Assembly: GCA_002423465.1 (NCBI GenBank)
Contig: DIWG01000020.1
Location: forward strand, 20,878-47,803
Source of the DNA: Syntrophaceae bacterium UBA6112
GTDB taxonomy: Bacteria; Desulfobacterota; Syntrophia; Syntrophales; UBA5619
DNA: 26,926 bases
Reading direction: 5' to 3'
Made by a program: the position numbers and the translations under genes. This document shows, in pieces, positions 16,151 to 24,000 of this stretch (its first letter is position 1; every line of letters begins with the position of its first letter). Below the pieces are notes generated by a model that was not told the origin of the DNA, did no database searches, and saw nothing but the letters and a program-made list of their open reading frames with translations.

Positions 16151-17908
16151 TTATTCCGAATCCAGAAAAATGGGAAAATGGAGCGATACCGTCGTGCCGT
16201 AACCCAGGGTGCTGTCGATGCCGATCCGCCCCTGATGCGCCATCATGAGGTGTTTAACGATGGACAGCCCCAATCCCGTACCGCCCATCTCCCGGGAGCG
16301 CGTCTTGTCCGACCGGTAAAACCGCTCGCCCAGCCGGGGGATCTCGCCCTTCGGGATACCGATTCCCGTGTCGGCAATCCGGACGGTCAGGAAGCCTCCA
16401 TCGCCGGGTGACGCCGTGAAGGCGATCGATCCTCCCGGTGGTGTGAATTTGACGGCGTTGTCCAGAATGTTCAGAAAAATCTGTACCAGACGGTCCCGGT
16501 CGGCCCTGATCAGCGGAAGTCCCCCGGGAATCTCTTTCCGGATCGTCAATCCCTTTTCCGAAACCCTTGACGCGACGATCGCCAAGACCTGATCAATCGC
16601 TTCTTCGATCCGCAGCCCCTCCGGATGGAGATTTACCTCACCCAGTTCAAGACCGGACAGGGTCAGGAGATCATCCACGAGTCGGTTCAGACGCTCGGCA
16701 TTCTCCCGGATCGTACGCAGAAACTTCCGGGCGGTCTCCGGGTTTTCGAAAGCACCCTGCTGCAGGGTTTCCGTAAATCCGATGATCGCCGTGAGCGGCG
16801 TTCGGATTTCATGGGTGACGTTGGCCACGAAATCGGTGCGGATCCGTTCGAGCTTCTTCAGGCGCGTCACGTCATGAAAGACCAGCATGGTTTTGCGCTC
16901 CCCGTCGGTGCCGCCCTCTACGGCGGAGATCGTCACGTCCATCGTCGCCGGCCGGTCGTCGCCCAGATCAACCTCCCCGCAGACGGTCGCCTCGTTCCGG
17001 AGAAACCGTTCCAGCAGATCCTGGAGTTCGACGTTTCGAAAGGCATCCAGGATCGTCCGGCCGACCATCTCCCCGGGCCGGCGGCCGGTCATCTCTTCCA
17101 TCCCCCGGTTGACCGACTCGATCCGGTTGTCGGCGTCCAGGACCGTGACTCCCTCGCTCATCCCCGAGAACAGGGATGCCAGTTTCCGCCTCTCCGTGTC
17201 GGCCCGGCCGATCTTCTCCTGCAGGGCAGCCGCCATGTGATTGATGTTTTCCGCCAATTCCCCGATTTCGTCCCGGGATTCGATCCGCAGCGCGCCGGAA
17301 ACATGTCCCCGGCTGACCTTCCCGGTAAAGGCCGCCAGTCGGCCGATGGGGGAGAGAACCTTGAGGGAAAAGAGCAGGGCGATCATCAGGAGGGAAGCGA
17401 CCGTGGCCAGAGCGACCCCGGATATCGACCGCCCCATCCCGTCAACGGCCCCGGTGATTTCGGCAAGGGGACGGGCAAGACGGACATACCCCGTCGTGCG
17501 GGAGCCTTCCCGGATGGGAACGGCCACATAAAACATCTCCTGCTTCAGGGTTTGGCTGTACCGGACGGCAGAGCCCTTTCCCCGGAGGCGGGCCTCCTGG
17601 AGTTCCGACCGGTTCAGGTGATTGTCCCGCTCCCCGGGGACGCCTCCCGAATCGACCACAACCCTGCCCGAGGCGTCGATCAGGGTCACCCTGGCGCGGG
17701 CATGGGCCGCCAGCGTCCCGACTTGTCCGGCGATCCCGCCCGCAGGCACGAGAGCGACGATCCGCGCCGCGGAAACCATTTCGTCTTCGATCCGCTGGGT
17801 GAATTCCGCCTTGAGCTTCCCTGCGATCAGCGGACCCAGAACCGCAAAGCCGGCCGCGCCGATCATCAGGAAAGCGATGAAGAACTTATGGAAAAGGCGA
17901 ATCTTCAT
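16151..17908 (-). CDS. phoR: Phosphate regulon sensor histidine kinase PhoR
   Basis: A 585-residue membrane kinase. Transmembrane helix 1 is about 9-31, an extracytoplasmic sensor follows to ~160, and helix 2 is about 162-183. Then come HAMP (~184-236), PAS (~240-350), HisKA with phospho-His366 in VTHEIRTPL, and HATPase with N-box Asn484, DTGIGIP (513-519) and GGTGLGLS (542-549). The ATG at 17908 overlaps the phoU TGA (ATGA), fixing the start; the frame is open upstream to 18388, but that part is antisense-frame sequence of phoU. PhoR phosphorylates PhoB when PstSCAB-PhoU signals low phosphate. The large periplasmic loop is longer than in E. coli PhoR and like that of Gram-positive and deltaproteobacterial forms. 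Confidence 0.95.
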   Translation of the reverse strand: MKIRLFHKFFIAFLMIGAAGFAVLGPLIAGKLKAEFTQRIEDEMVSAARIVALVPAGGIAGQVGTLAAHARARVTLIDASGRVVVDSGGVPGERDNHLNRSELQEARLRGKGSAVRYSQTLKQEMFYVAVPIREGSRTTGYVRLARPLAEITGAVDGMGRSISGVALATVASLLMIALLFSLKVLSPIGRLAAFTGKVSRGHVSGALRIESRDEIGELAENINHMAAALQEKIGRADTERRKLASLFSGMSEGVTVLDADNRIESVNRGMEEMTGRRPGEMVGRTILDAFRNVELQDLLERFLRNEATVCGEVDLGDDRPATMDVTISAVEGGTDGERKTMLVFHDVTRLKKLERIRTDFVANVTHEIRTPLTAIIGFTETLQQGAFENPETARKFLRTIRENAERLNRLVDDLLTLSGLELGEVNLHPEGLRIEEAIDQVLAIVASRVSEKGLTIRKEIPGGLPLIRADRDRLVQIFLNILDNAVKFTPPGGSIAFTASPGDGGFLTVRIADTGIGIPKGEIPRLGERFYRSDKTRSREMGGTGLGLSIVKHLMMAHQGRIGIDSTLGYGTTVSLHFPIFLDSE

Positions 17909-18591
17909 TTTTCCGCCGATGCCGGCTTGTGCCGCACGCTGTTTCCGGTCACCATGTAGATCACCATGTCCGCCACGCCTTCGGCATGATCGGCGATCCG
18001 CTCCAGGTTCTTGGAGATCTGCATGATGTAGAGACAGACCTGAATCTTCCGGGGATCCTCCAACATGAAGGTGAGCAGTTCGCGGAACACCTGGTCGTTG
18101 AGCTGGTCGATGACGGCGTCCTCCTGACGGACCTGCATCGCCAGCGCCACATTCTCCTGCACCATGGCATCGAGGCTCTTGCGGATCATCCCCCGGCTGA
18201 TCGACACCATCCGGGGCAGATCGACGTAGGGCTTGATCTGGGGAAGGTCGTTGAGGATGAGCACCTTCTCGGCGATGTTCGCCGCCATGTCGCCGATCCG
18301 CTCCAGATGGCCGGTGATCTTGATGGCCGTGGTGATGAAACGCAGGTCCCGCGCGGCAGGCTGCCGCAGGGCCAGCAGGCGGATGCACTTGTCCTCCAGG
18401 TCCACGTCGAGACGGTCGATCTGTTCGTCTTCGCGAACGACTTCTCTGGCCAGGTCGGAGTTCCGCTCCAGCAGCGCCTGCCCCCCTCTTTCGAGCGCCC
18501 TTTCCGTCAGCGCCCCGATGTAGAGCAGCCCCTCCCGGATCTCCTGCAGCTCCCGCTCGTATTCCCGGCTGGTATGTTTTTTCTCTTCCAT
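17905..18591 (-). CDS. phoU: Phosphate signalling protein PhoU
   Basis: A 228-residue all-helical PhoU with the usual tandem repeat: a first half with DEQIDRLDVDLEDKCI and HLERIGDMAANIAEKV, and a second with EDAVIDQLNDQVFREL and NLERIADHAEGVADMV. The paired ExxxD metal-binding signatures are present in both. PhoU links the PstSCAB transporter to PhoR and represses the Pho regulon when phosphate is plentiful. The ATG is preceded by GGAGGAGAA. It overlaps phoR by four bases and is separated from pstB by 55 bases. Confidence 0.96.
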   Translation of the reverse strand: MEEKKHTSREYERELQEIREGLLYIGALTERALERGGQALLERNSDLAREVVREDEQIDRLDVDLEDKCIRLLALRQPAARDLRFITTAIKITGHLERIGDMAANIAEKVLILNDLPQIKPYVDLPRMVSISRGMIRKSLDAMVQENVALAMQVRQEDAVIDQLNDQVFRELLTFMLEDPRKIQVCLYIMQISKNLERIADHAEGVADMVIYMVTGNSVRHKPASAEK

Positions 18592-18646
18592 TTCTCCTCC
18601 GTTTTCACACTGGGACAGGGGGGCTAAATAGGGCCATCCCCTTTTC

Positions 18647-19408
18647 TCATCCGAACCGCCCGGTGATGTAGTCCTCGGTCTGCTTCATCGCCGGATTCGT
18701 GAATATCTTCTCCGTGGCGTTGAACTCGATGAGTTTGCCCAGGTAGAAAAATCCCGTGTATTCCGAGACGCGGGCCGCCTGCTGCATGTTGTGGGTCACG
18801 ATGATGATGGTGTAGCGCTTCTTGAGCGAATCGATCAGCTCCTCGATCTTCGCCGTGGAGATCGGATCCAGGGCCGAAGTCGGCTCATCCATCAAAAGCA
18901 CGTCCGGTTTCATGGCCAGGGCCCGGGCGATGCAGAGGCGTTGCTGCTGTCCGCCGGAGAGGTTCATGGCGGACTTGCCCAGGATGTCCTTCACCTCGTC
19001 CCAGAGGACGGCCTGCCGGAGGCTCCCCTCCACCAGGGTCTCAATCTCGCCCCGGTCGCGGATGCCGGAGAGCTTCGGCGCAAAAGTGATGTTGTCGAAG
19101 ATCGATTTCGGAAAGGGGTTCGGCTTCTGGAAAACCATCCCGATCCGCTGGCGGATCTCCACGGGATCCACTTCTGGGGCATAGATGTTCCGCCCTTCGA
19201 AGAGGATTTCCCCTTCCACGCGGGTGCCGTCGATCAGGTCGTTCATCCGGTTCAAAAGCCTCAGCAGCGTCGATTTTCCGCAGCCCGAGGGGCCGATCAG
19301 GGCGGTGACGCGCCTCTTCTCGAAATCCAGTGTCACATCCGTCAGAGCCCGGAATGCGCCGTAGTAGAAATCCACATTTCTGGCCCGGACAATCATCTCT
19401 TTTTCCAC
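18647..19408 (-). CDS. pstB: Phosphate ABC transporter ATP-binding protein PstB
   Basis: A 253-residue ABC ATPase that powers phosphate uptake by PstCA. It has Walker A GPSGCGKST, Q-loop FQKPNPFPKSI, signature LSGGQQQR, Walker B DVLLMDEPTSALDP and the switch histidine in VTHNM. The PstB-typical N-terminus NVDFYYGAFRAL is present. The GTG at 19408 lies two bases after the pstA stop, behind AAAGG; an ATG at 19396 is the alternative and would shorten the protein by four residues. The frame stays open upstream through pstA but has no family match there. Confidence 0.95.
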   Translation of the reverse strand: MEKEMIVRARNVDFYYGAFRALTDVTLDFEKRRVTALIGPSGCGKSTLLRLLNRMNDLIDGTRVEGEILFEGRNIYAPEVDPVEIRQRIGMVFQKPNPFPKSIFDNITFAPKLSGIRDRGEIETLVEGSLRQAVLWDEVKDILGKSAMNLSGGQQQRLCIARALAMKPDVLLMDEPTSALDPISTAKIEELIDSLKKRYTIIIVTHNMQQAARVSEYTGFFYLGKLIEFNATEKIFTNPAMKQTEDYITGRFG

Positions 19409-19410
19409 GC

Positions 19411-20292
19411 TTACCACCTTTTCTTTCTTCGGACCACGCTTCGCAGGACGATGGCGATCAGATCGATCCCCAGAACCAGGGCGATCAGGACCAGCGCCGT
19501 ACCGTACTGCAGGGGCCGGGTCTGCTCGATATGGGTCCCGGCCGTGGCCAGGACATAGATATGATAGGGAAGGGCCATCACCTCGTCGAAGATCGATTTC
19601 GGCAGGATCGCGGTAAAGAAGGCCGCCGCCGTGAACATGATGGGCGCCGTCTCGCCGGCGGCGCGGCCGACGCCCAGGATCGCCCCGGTCAGGATGCCGG
19701 GCAGGGCCGAAGGGAGGACAATCCGCGAGATCGTCTTCCATTTCGAGACGCCCAGGGCAAGGGAGGCCTCGCGAAATGTCTGCGGAACCGCCTTGAGGGC
19801 CTCTTCCGCCGCCCCGATGATCGTCGGCAGGACCAGGATGCCCAGGGTCAGAGAACCGGCCAGGATGGAGGAACCGAACTTCAGAAAGACGACGAAGAAC
19901 CCGAGGCCGAAGAGTCCGAAGACCACCGAGGGCACCCCGGCGAGGCAGTTCACGCCGATCCGCATGATCCGGATGAAGCGCCCCTGTTTTGCATATTCCG
20001 TCAGATAGATGGCCGAGACCACTCCCAGCGGGAGGGAAACGGCGATTGCCCCGACGGTCAAATAGAAGGTGCCGACAATGGCCGGCATGATCCCGCCTTT
20101 TGTCATGGAGTCCGTTGGAGGTAGGGTGAAAAAATCCATGCTTATCGCCTTGAACCCGTTGACCAAAAGAAAGGCAATGATTCCCAAAAGGGCAATGGTG
20201 ATGATTAGTGCCGACAGGCGCACCACACCGAAAAACAGACTCTGCCGGAAGTAACGCCATTTCATGAGTGAGGCCTGAGTTTCCGTGTTCAC
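19411..20292 (-). CDS. pstA: Phosphate ABC transporter permease PstA
   Basis: A 293-residue inner-membrane permease with six transmembrane helices. The cytoplasmic EAA loop reads EASLALGVSKWKTISRIVLP, followed by GRAAGETAPI, the PstA signature. It forms the channel with PstC. The GTG at 20292 overlaps the pstC stop (GTGA), typical of coupled genes; ATG at 20265 is an alternative start. The preferred start gives a hydrophilic leader of about 20 residues before helix 1. Confidence 0.93.
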   Translation of the reverse strand: MNTETQASLMKWRYFRQSLFFGVVRLSALIITIALLGIIAFLLVNGFKAISMDFFTLPPTDSMTKGGIMPAIVGTFYLTVGAIAVSLPLGVVSAIYLTEYAKQGRFIRIMRIGVNCLAGVPSVVFGLFGLGFFVVFLKFGSSILAGSLTLGILVLPTIIGAAEEALKAVPQTFREASLALGVSKWKTISRIVLPSALPGILTGAILGVGRAAGETAPIMFTAAAFFTAILPKSIFDEVMALPYHIYVLATAGTHIEQTRPLQYGTALVLIALVLGIDLIAIVLRSVVRRKKRW

Positions 20293-21176
20293 AGCGTTCC
20301 GGACCCCTCTTCCTTGAATCGGTTGGAGATATGATCGGCTATCAGATTGAAGGCCAACGTGATGATGAACAGGACGATTCCCGTGGCGAAGAGGGCATGG
20401 TAGTGCCCGCTTCCAAAAGCAGCCTCGCCCATCTCGGCGGCGATGCTCGCCGGCATGGGACGCACCGAATCGAAGATCCCCCGCGGGATCGCTGCCGACC
20501 CTCCGGCCACCATAAGGACCACCATCGTCTCGCCGATTGCCCGGGACATCCCCAGGATCACCGCCGTGGAGATGCCGGAAAGGGCCGCCGGGATGACCAC
20601 CTTGACGATGGTTTCATACTTTGTTGCCCCCAGTGCATAGGATGCCTCCTTGAAATCCCGAGATACGGCGTACAGTGCGTCTTCCGAGATGCTCGATATT
20701 GTGGGGATCGCCATGACGGCCAGCATCAGGGAGGCATTGACAATATTGAGACCCGTCGGCAGATCGAAGGTCTCCTGCATCCATGGCGCCAGAATGACCA
20801 TTCCGAAGAATCCAAGGACCACGGAGGGAAGACCCGCCAGGAGCTCGATAACCGACTTCAGGATTTCCTTGATCCCTGCGGGGGCGATTTCCGAGATGTA
20901 AATCGCCGAAAGAAGCCCGAACGGCACGGCGATCAGGCAGGATAAGACCGTCACGATGACTGATCCGACGATCAGTGACCAGATGCCGTACTCCGGGGGA
21001 TCGTAAGTGGGATACCAAGCGGAACCGAAGAGAAACTGGGCCATTGAAATCTGTTTGAAAATGGGGAGTCCCTCACGGAAGAGGAACAGCACGATCAGCC
21101 CGAGCAGCAACACGGAAATAAAGGCCAACAAGGCAAACAGATTCTTGATGATGATTTCTCTGGCCTTGCTCGTCAT
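20289..21176 (-). CDS. pstC: Phosphate ABC transporter permease PstC
   Basis: A 295-residue inner-membrane permease with six transmembrane helices. The EAA loop is EASYALGATKYETIVKVVIP, followed by GMSRAIGETMVVLM. FLFGSAWYPTYDPPEYGIW between helices 1 and 2 is the PstC-typical periplasmic loop. The ATG directly follows the pstS stop codon, with its ribosome-binding site GAGGAG inside the end of pstS. Confidence 0.95.
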   Translation of the reverse strand: MTSKAREIIIKNLFALLAFISVLLLGLIVLFLFREGLPIFKQISMAQFLFGSAWYPTYDPPEYGIWSLIVGSVIVTVLSCLIAVPFGLLSAIYISEIAPAGIKEILKSVIELLAGLPSVVLGFFGMVILAPWMQETFDLPTGLNIVNASLMLAVMAIPTISSISEDALYAVSRDFKEASYALGATKYETIVKVVIPAALSGISTAVILGMSRAIGETMVVLMVAGGSAAIPRGIFDSVRPMPASIAAEMGEAAFGSGHYHALFATGIVLFIITLAFNLIADHISNRFKEEGSGTL

Positions 21177-22007
21177 CTATTTTCTCCTCGAAAGAGGAAT
21201 AAACCCTTCCTGCGCAACGAGCTTCTGGCCGGCCGGACACAACACGAACTCGATGAATTTCGCCGTCTCCCCTTTGGGCCGGCCGTTTGTGTACATATAC
21301 AAGAACCTCGACACCAGATATTCCTTCGAAAGGGCTGTCTTCTGCGAAGCTTGGACACCATTGACCAAAAGGGCCTTCACCGATTGATCCAGGTACCCCA
21401 GGCCGATGTACCCGATGGCGTACCTGTTCTTCGAAACCGCCTGCACGATCGCCCCGCTTGAAGCCTGCATCTGCGCCCGCGGCGACACCTTCGACTTGCC
21501 CAGCACCATCTCACCCCACGCTTCGAACGTTCCGGAGCTGCTGTCACGGGAAATCGCGACGATCTGCAGATCCTCACCTCCCACGTCTTTCCAATTCGTG
21601 ATCTTCCCTTGATAGATTTGGCTCAACTGATCCACCGTTAAAGTCCTCACCTTGTTTTTCGGGTTGACGATCGGCACGATCGCATCGATTGCCACGGGGA
21701 TCTCCAAGGGATTGACACCTTTGGATTTAGCCAGTTCCTCTTCTTTGGGTTTGATCTCCCGCGATGAATTGGCAATGTCCGTGGAATTGTCGATCAGCGC
21801 CTTGATCCCCTCGCCCGATCCGCCGCCGGACAGGGAGATGTTCGCCCCCGGATTTGCCTTCATGTAGGCCTCCAGGGTCACCTGGGCGATTGGCAGAACT
21901 GTCGTCGACCCCTTGATGACAATGTTTTCCGCATAGGCCGAACCCGCACCATGCGCCGTGAACAATGCGAGCAGGAGCAACTTTCGAAAAAGGCGTTTCA
22001 TTTTCAT
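21177..22007 (-). CDS. pstS: Phosphate-binding protein PstS, operon copy
   Basis: A 276-residue periplasmic phosphate receptor. The signal peptide is MKMKRLF, a hydrophobic core and an AYA cleavage site near 25. Ligand-binding motifs are KGSTTV, SLSGGGSGEG and SRDSSSGTFEAW. It delivers phosphate to PstCA, whose genes follow directly. Of two possible ATGs (22007, 22001), the first was chosen; the Shine-Dalgarno (GGA) is weak for both. It is a close paralogue of the pstS at 22742-23563, and residues ~39-112 are encoded by DNA nearly identical to that copy. Confidence 0.94.
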   Translation of the reverse strand: MKMKRLFRKLLLLALFTAHGAGSAYAENIVIKGSTTVLPIAQVTLEAYMKANPGANISLSGGGSGEGIKALIDNSTDIANSSREIKPKEEELAKSKGVNPLEIPVAIDAIVPIVNPKNKVRTLTVDQLSQIYQGKITNWKDVGGEDLQIVAISRDSSSGTFEAWGEMVLGKSKVSPRAQMQASSGAIVQAVSKNRYAIGYIGLGYLDQSVKALLVNGVQASQKTALSKEYLVSRFLYMYTNGRPKGETAKFIEFVLCPAGQKLVAQEGFIPLSRRK

Positions 22008-22182
22008 TTTGGATCCATTTTTACCGTACGGCATCAACGAACCTTTCCACGGAACTCCTCTTTTCGGCTGTTGGTACAATAGGCTTGCCCTCCGGGACGA
22101 TATTCTACCACAGGTGACGAACCGTTTGTACAGCATCTTCCTCGGGGTACGGATCGAGATGAATACGATCAATTGTCGCATT

Positions 22183-22614
22183 CTATGACTTGATGGTAGC
22201 GCCCCACAACTGCACCTTGTCCCTAATGTCACCCCTGATGACCCGTACAGCGGTCATCCTTTCCTCAAATGTGCCGGTCAGAAGCGCCGGATCAGGAAAA
22301 CTCCAGTGGAGACGTTGAACAAGCCCGGGAAAAATGGGACATCGTTCGGCGGTCGTTTCGTCGCAGACGGTGATAACCCAAGAAAACAACTCGCCCGATT
22401 GGATGATATCGAAAACGCTTTTGGTCTTATTTTGGGAAATATCGATATCCACTTCCTCCATAGCCCTCACGACGAGGGGGTTCAGGGATCCGGGCTCAAG
22501 GCCCGCGCTTTTTGCCTCAAATCGTTCACCGTAGAAAAAATTCAACCAGGCTTCCGCCATCTGACTGCGGGCGCTGTTGTGAACGCAAACAAACAAAACC
22601 TTTTGTTTTTTCAA
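22183..22614 (-). CDS. arsC: Thioredoxin-type arsenate reductase
   Basis: A 143-residue low-molecular-weight-phosphatase-fold enzyme. The P-loop CVHNSAR gives Cys10-X5-Arg16, with Cys84 and Cys92 in TVCDETTAERCP and acid Asp108 in FPDPA. The three cysteines match the redox relay of thioredoxin-coupled ArsC, which reduces arsenate to arsenite, so a plain tyrosine phosphatase is less likely. TTG at 22614 was chosen because AGGAG sits six bases before it; upstream in-frame codons run through a palindrome. It lies between two phosphate-binding-protein genes, which fits protection against arsenate entering through the phosphate transporter. No arsenite exporter is in the window. Confidence 0.9.
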   Translation of the reverse strand: MKKQKVLFVCVHNSARSQMAEAWLNFFYGERFEAKSAGLEPGSLNPLVVRAMEEVDIDISQNKTKSVFDIIQSGELFSWVITVCDETTAERCPIFPGLVQRLHWSFPDPALLTGTFEERMTAVRVIRGDIRDKVQLWGATIKS

Positions 22615-22638
22615 TTTTATCTCCTGTCTTCCTTCTTC

Positions 22639-22675
22639 GTCATGGGGACAAGCGAATGCAACCTGTCCCCATGAC
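22639..22675. repeat. REP-like palindrome upstream of arsC
   Basis: GTCATGGGGACA (22639-22650) and TGTCCCCATGAC (22664-22675) are perfect 12-base inverted arms around a 13-base loop. It lies in the arsC leader, 24 bases before its start. GGGGACA-type palindromes are common dispersed elements in deltaproteobacteria, where they are often associated with REP-type transposases; that link is from general knowledge and not proved here. Confidence 0.75.
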
Positions 22676-22690
22676 ACGACTTCAGCCATC

Positions 22691-22719
22691 CGCTCCGGCA
22701 TCATCCATCCGGCGGAGCG
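22691..22719 (-). repeat. Hairpin between the first pstS and arsC
   Basis: CGCTCCG (22691-22697) and CGGAGCG (22713-22719) form a perfect 7-bp stem, starting 23 bases after the upstream pstS stop on the minus strand. There is no T-run, so it is not a classical terminator. It may stabilise the pstS message or reduce read-through to arsC. Confidence 0.4.
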
Positions 22720-22741
22720 CCTTGCAACCCGGTTTCTGGGT

Positions 22742-23563
22742 CTATTTCTTCGACAGGGGAACGAATCCCTCCTTCGCGACCAGCTTCTGACCTTCGGGAC
22801 TCAGAACGAACTTGATGAACTTCGCCGTCTCACCCTTGGGCTCCCCGTTCGTGTACATGTACAAAAACCGTGATACGGGGTACTCCTTGGATAGTGCCGT
22901 CTTCGCGGAAGCCTCGACACCGTTGACCGTCAATCCTCTGACCGTCTTGTCCAGGTACCCCAGGCCGATGTAACCCAGTGCGTATTTGTTTTTCGAGACC
23001 GCCTGGACGATGGCCCCATTGGAGGCCTGCAACTGCGCCCGAGGCGAAACCTTCGCCCCCTTCATGACCATTTCTCCCCAGGCCTCGAACGTTCCGGAGC
23101 TGCTGTCACGCGAAATGATTACGATCTCCAGGTTCTCCCCGCCCACCTCTTTCCAGTTGGCAATTTTACCCTGGTAGATCTGGTTCAACTGGTCGATGCT
23201 CAGATTCTTTACCGGATTCTTCGGGTTCACAATCGGCACGATCGCATCGATTGCCACGGGGATCTCCAAGGGATTGACACCTTTGGATTTAGCCAGATCT
23301 TCTTCTTTGGGCTTGATCTCCCGCGATGAATTGGCAATGTCCGTGGAATTGTCGATCAGCGCCTTGATCCCCTCGCCCGATCCGCCGCCGGACAGGGAGA
23401 TGTTCGCCCCCGGATTTGCCTTCATATAGGCCTCCAGGGTCACCTGGGCGATTGGAAGGACCGTCGTTGATCCCTTGATCACGATGCTTTCAGCAAAGGC
23501 CTCACCCGCGGCGACCATCAACAACAGGACCACTGGAACCAACTGCTTCAGATATTGTTTCAT
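22742..23563 (-). CDS. pstS: Phosphate-binding protein PstS, promoter-proximal copy
   Basis: A 273-residue periplasmic phosphate receptor with a signal peptide ending near AFA (residue 24) and the same binding motifs as its paralogue (KGSTTV, SLSGGGSGEG, SRDSSSGTFEAW). It is the first gene after the Pho promoter, so it should be the most strongly expressed. AGGAG lies about seven bases before the ATG. The C-terminal half differs at many DNA positions from the other copy, while the 223-bp block at 23233-23455 has only four differences from 21671-21893. Confidence 0.95.
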   Translation of the reverse strand: MKQYLKQLVPVVLLLMVAAGEAFAESIVIKGSTTVLPIAQVTLEAYMKANPGANISLSGGGSGEGIKALIDNSTDIANSSREIKPKEEDLAKSKGVNPLEIPVAIDAIVPIVNPKNPVKNLSIDQLNQIYQGKIANWKEVGGENLEIVIISRDSSSGTFEAWGEMVMKGAKVSPRAQLQASNGAIVQAVSKNKYALGYIGLGYLDKTVRGLTVNGVEASAKTALSKEYPVSRFLYMYTNGEPKGETAKFIKFVLSPEGQKLVAKEGFVPLSKK

Positions 23564-24000
23564 CTTTTTTCTCCTTTTTCTCTTTTTGAATTTTGAAAGG
23601 AGTATAGAGATGATTTGTTACGATTTGATGACAGCCGCATGAAGATTGCGTGAAAAACACCGATGTCGGTCCATTGTTTTCCAGTGTATCATTATGCCGT
23701 CGAAAAGCGAATCTCTCCTGTACAAAACTCAGGCAATTCTATCATTCACGCCTCAGAACTGATCCGAAATAAATAATCTTCGCTGTATTAAGGCTGTTAG
23801 TACACAAAAAACGTCTTCCATTTTCTCGTTGCATCGTAACGGCGAACCATCTATAAAACGCCGTAGCCTGTCCTTTGTGGCCGGAGTGTCGGATGTCCAT
23901 CATTTTCAACATTCTGCCCTTGGCGAATCGGGGGATGGGACGGCCGCTGATCGGCTCCGAGCATGAGGGCGAGGGAAGAAAGCCGGTGGGGAGGGTAGGC
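23564..24000. other. Intergenic region between pstS and the methyltransferase
   Basis: This 437-base gap separates two divergent units. Its left end holds the Pho promoter. Bases 23657-23870 are more AT-rich than the surroundings and show no convincing gene. A weak plus-strand sigma-70 candidate is TTGCAT (23829-23834) with TATAAA (23852-23857), 17 bases apart, which could serve the methyltransferase. The methyltransferase frame stays open upstream to 23875, but that part has no family similarity. Confidence 0.5.
23601..23656 (-). promoter_or_regulatory. Pho promoter with four phased PhoB half-boxes
   Basis: On the minus strand, half-sites TTTTCAC (23656-23650), TCTTCAT (23645-23639), CTGTCAT (23634-23628) and TCGTAAC (23623-23617) repeat exactly every 11 bases. 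This is the spacing of PhoB sites, and the third is a perfect CTGTCAY match. Ten bases after the last half-site is TATACT (23606-23601), a good -10 with no -35, as in PhoB-activated promoters. The transcript would start near 23594, about 30 bases before the pstS ATG. PhoB itself is encoded in the same operon. Confidence 0.8.

Noticed and set aside
17909..18388. N-terminal extension of PhoR by 160 residues
   Set aside because: The extension is read in an alternative frame of phoU; the ATGA overlap at 17905-17908 and the signal-anchor start MKIRLF fix the true start.
19409..20260. N-terminal extension of PstB to give a 537-residue protein
   Set aside because: The added part is an alternative frame of pstA and lacks any similarity; PstB normally is about 250 residues.
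23960..23990. Sequence GAGGGAAGAAAGCCGGTG resembling part of a cobalamin riboswitch
   Set aside because: Only a short GGGAA/GGTG resemblance; the B12 box and the other conserved blocks are missing, and the downstream gene is not a B12 gene.
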